From assembly GCA_020027875.1 (NCBI GenBank), contig JAHRHA010000014.1:1-64000 (forward strand): 64,000 nucleotides of DNA. Direction: 5' to 3'. Each line of letters opens with the position of its first letter. The stretch's first letter is position 1. A program made the translations under genes and the position numbers. This DNA comes from Micromonosporaceae bacterium. GTDB lineage: Bacteria; Actinomycetota; Actinomycetes; Mycobacteriales; Micromonosporaceae. Below the pieces are notes generated by a model. That model was not told the DNA's origin. It searched no databases and was given only the letters and a program-made list of their open reading frames with translations. This document shows positions 61,926 through 64,000 of this stretch, piece after piece.

Positions 61926-63167
61926 ATGAACAGAGTACTCAGGACGGCGCTCGCCGCTGCGGCGGCGTTCGCCCTGTCCACACCTTTGGCTGCGTGCGGC
62001 GACAACCCGCCGGCCGGCACGACCGCCGCACCGACGCTCAAGGTCTGGATCATGGGCGACGACGGCAAGAACTTCACCAACCTCGTGTCCGACTTCACCG
62101 CGAGCACGAACATCAAGGTCGACGTCGACGCGATCCCATGGGACAAGGTCAACGAGAAGCTGACCACGGCCGTCGCCTCCGGCAACGGACCCGACGTGAT
62201 GCAGGTGGGCCTGTCGCTCCTGCCGAGTTTTCAGGCGGCCGGCGCGCTGCTCGACCTCAACACGTACCTCAGGGACTACCCCAACCTCAAGAACGAGAAC
62301 TTCCTCGACGCGGTGTCGTCCGACAAGCTCAACCCGGCCGGCAAGGTTCTCACCGTGCCGTGGATCGCCGATACCCGGGTGCTGTTCTACCGCAGCGACA
62401 TCCTGGCCCAGGCTGGCTTCTCCGGACCGCCGACGACCTGGACCCAGCTGCACGATTACGCCGTCAAGCTCGCCGCCCGCGGCAAGGGCCAGTACGGCTA
62501 CTACATCCCGCAGTGGGATGCCCCGCTGCCGATCCAGTTCACCTGGCAGGCCGGCGGAAGCGTGACCGACTCGACCGGGAAGGTCAACCTCGACACCCCG
62601 GAGTTCAAGCGGGCCGCCGACTTCTACACGAGCTTCTACCGGGAGAAGCTGGTCCCAACCGCGTCCGACTTCGACCAGACGCAGGGCTTCATCTCCGGTG
62701 CGGCCCCGATGCTGATCTCGGGCCCGTACCTGGCGAAGGCGGTCGCCGACCAGGCGCCCGAGCTCGCCGGCAAGTGGGGCGTGACGATGGTGCCCTCCGA
62801 TAAGGCCAGCACGGCGCTGTTCGCCGGGTCCAACATGGGTGTTTGGCACAAGTCGACCAACGTCGTGGCCTCGCTAAAGCTGCTGGACTACCTCGCCGCC
62901 CCGGCGACCCAGCTGAAGTGGTACCAGATCAACGGCGAGCTGCCGACCGTCAAGAGCGCCCTGTCGGACTCGAGCATCACCGGTGACGCCAATGCGCAGG
63001 TCTACACCAAGCAGCTGCAGAACGCCAAGCTGCTGCCCGTGGTGCCGGCGTGGGACCAGATCCAGCAGAAGCTGCTGGACTCGCTCAACAACATCGCGCT
63101 CAAGGGCGCCGACCAGAATGCCACGCTGATCCAGCTCAACCAGGACGTGGCAAGCCTGCAGAAGTAA
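61926..63167 (+). CDS. Sugar ABC transporter substrate-binding lipoprotein (family 1)
   Basis: 413 residues, ATG 61926 following a CAGGAGA ribosome-binding site. Lipoprotein signal ending LAAC (Cys24). SBP_bac_1 fold: DVDAIPWDKVNEKLTTAVAS, GNGPDVMQVGLSLLPSF, VPWIADTRVLFYRSDILAQA and FAGSNMGVWHKSTN. With the GH1 enzyme and ROK regulator, a beta-linked oligosaccharide such as cellobiose is a reasonable guess. Confidence 0.92.
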   Translation: MNRVLRTALAAAAAFALSTPLAACGDNPPAGTTAAPTLKVWIMGDDGKNFTNLVSDFTASTNIKVDVDAIPWDKVNEKLTTAVASGNGPDVMQVGLSLLPSFQAAGALLDLNTYLRDYPNLKNENFLDAVSSDKLNPAGKVLTVPWIADTRVLFYRSDILAQAGFSGPPTTWTQLHDYAVKLAARGKGQYGYYIPQWDAPLPIQFTWQAGGSVTDSTGKVNLDTPEFKRAADFYTSFYREKLVPTASDFDQTQGFISGAAPMLISGPYLAKAVADQAPELAGKWGVTMVPSDKASTALFAGSNMGVWHKSTNVVASLKLLDYLAAPATQLKWYQINGELPTVKSALSDSSITGDANAQVYTKQLQNAKLLPVVPAWDQIQQKLLDSLNNIALKGADQNATLIQLNQDVASLQK

Positions 63168-63176
63168 GGACAAGGG

Positions 63177-63208
63177 CCGGTACGGGCGCCACGCGGTGCC
63201 CGTACCGG
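63177..63208 (+). terminator. Intra-operon hairpin between binding protein and permease
   Basis: CCGGTACGGGC (63177-63187) pairs perfectly with GCCCGTACCGG (63198-63208) around a 10-nt loop. It starts 9 nt after the binding-protein stop and precedes the permease ribosome-binding site. Probably an attenuator or 3'-stabilising stem that keeps binding protein more abundant than permease, as known for maltose-type operons. Confidence 0.65.
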
Positions 63209-63226
63209 GTCGGATGAGGAGGGCTG

Positions 63227-64000
63227 GTGACACAGACGCTCCGGCCCGCGACGAAGGCGCGCGCCACGACTGTCGTCGCGGCCAAGGTACGTCAGGCGAC
63301 GCGCACCAAACGCAATGGTGCGCACCTGACGCCGTACCTGTTTGTCAGTCCGGCCTTCCTGTGTCTGATCGCCTTCGGCGTCGCGCCGATCGTGGTGGCG
63401 GCCGCGGTGAGTCTGACCAATATGGACATCAGCGGCCTCGCGAGTTGGCGCAACGTCGAGTTCGTTGGCCTCGCCAACTACTCGGCTCTCTTCTCCGACG
63501 CCGCATTCTGGGAGTCGCTGCGCAACACCGCGATCTTCGTCGGCATGGGTGTCCCGGTCATCGTCGTGGTATCGCTGGCGGTGGCGATCGCACTCAACCA
63601 GAGCTCGTCACGATTCTTCAGGGCGCTACGCGCGTTCTACTTCCTGCCCGCGATCACGGCGATCGTCGCGATCTCCCTGATCTGGGGTTACCTCTACAAC
63701 AGCCAGTTCGGTCTGCTCAACTACCTGCTCTCTACGGTGGGCCTGCCGCCCGTGTCGTGGCTCACCGACCCAGTCGTGGCGAAGTTCTCGGTCGCCCTGG
63801 TTGCGATCTGGCGGGCCTCCGGACTCAACATCATCATCTTTCTCGCGGCGCAGCAGGCCATCCCGAAGGAGTATTACGAGGCGGCATCGATCGACGGTGC
63901 CGGCCGGTGGCGGCAGATCTTCAACGTGACGATTCCGCTGCTGCGCTTCGCCATCTTCTTCGTCAGCGTCACGACGCTCATCAGCTGGATGCAGTTCTTC
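63227..64000 (+). CDS. Sugar ABC transporter permease (MalF-like), cut by window end
   Basis: 258 codons visible from GTG 63227 (GAGGAGGG upstream). A basic N-terminal tail leads to helices starting PYLFVSPAFLCLIAFGVAPI. FVGLANYSALFSDAAFWESL and the coupling EAA loop EYYEAASIDGAGRWRQIFNV are typical of MalF/UgpA-type permeases. The gene continues beyond 64000, where a second permease would be expected. Operon with the ROK, GH1 and binding-protein genes. Confidence 0.9.
   Translation, partial: MTQTLRPATKARATTVVAAKVRQATRTKRNGAHLTPYLFVSPAFLCLIAFGVAPIVVAAAVSLTNMDISGLASWRNVEFVGLANYSALFSDAAFWESLRNTAIFVGMGVPVIVVVSLAVAIALNQSSSRFFRALRAFYFLPAITAIVAISLIWGYLYNSQFGLLNYLLSTVGLPPVSWLTDPVVAKFSVALVAIWRASGLNIIIFLAAQQAIPKEYYEAASIDGAGRWRQIFNVTIPLLRFAIFFVSVTTLISWMQFF

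Overview
The window is high-GC DNA from an actinobacterium, most likely a filamentous one near the Micromonosporales. This is inferred from codon bias, many GTG starts, GTGA/ATGA gene overlaps, an RpfA/RipA-type NlpC/P60 gene behind a c-di-AMP riboswitch, a fused LysX, and 11-nt PHO-box repeats of the Streptomyces type. No rRNA, tRNA, CRISPR array or intact transposase was seen, so this looks like chromosomal arm or accessory-rich chromosome rather than a single mobile element.

Left edge (1-2.9 kb) is gene debris: the tail of a secreted DNRLRE-type protein, a kinase remnant, a shortened methyltransferase, and frameshifted MOSC and DUF222 genes. At 2.4-6.5 kb are two epoxide hydrolases with their own regulators (MarR with twin palindromic operators; WYL). 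An ABC-2 exporter, an orphan ModA-like lipoprotein and a small membrane protein lead to the phosphate operon pstSCAB (10.2-14.0 kb). That operon sits behind three tandem 11-nt PHO-box units and is followed by a response regulator whose receiver has lost its phosphorylation site. Membrane stress genes (HdeD/DUF308, holin-like), a two-gene membrane pair including a K+ channel, a GH16-fold surface protein lacking catalytic residues, and a group-2 sigma factor fill 14.7-20.8 kb.

The c-di-AMP riboswitch/NlpC gene (20.9-22.2 kb) is followed by a liv-type ABC transporter operon that has an acyl-CoA synthetase inside it (22.5-29.4 kb). Then come VOC, DUF6328, YihY, a D,D-carboxypeptidase, a 1195-residue polytopic protein overlapping a GGDEF-EAL protein, and a glcDEF glycolate oxidase operon (39.0-42.9 kb). 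Next are a PAC2 protein and a lysX operon (44.5-48.6 kb).

From 48.7 to 57.1 kb the window is again accessory. It holds a 5'-deleted methionine aminopeptidase beside its HTH partner, and a membrane domain fused to a DyP peroxidase with a neighbouring cupredoxin lipoprotein. It also has a 27-bp minisatellite, a perfect 44-bp palindrome, a decayed mobile-mystery-protein A/B pair and a frameshifted gene. The right end (57.2-64.0 kb) has a slipin, a proline iminopeptidase, and a sugar operon (ROK repressor, GH1 beta-glucosidase, binding protein, permease) cut by the window edge.

The most unusual feature at the scale of the whole window is a dispersed intergenic element of about 70-78 nt, present four times. 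It consists of a covarying hairpin followed by a T-run and a conserved tail. It sits at the 3' ends of transcription units and in one case supplies the stop codon of glcF. The other strongest leads are the membrane/DyP peroxidase fusion next to the cupredoxin, and the phosphorylation-dead response regulator behind pstB.
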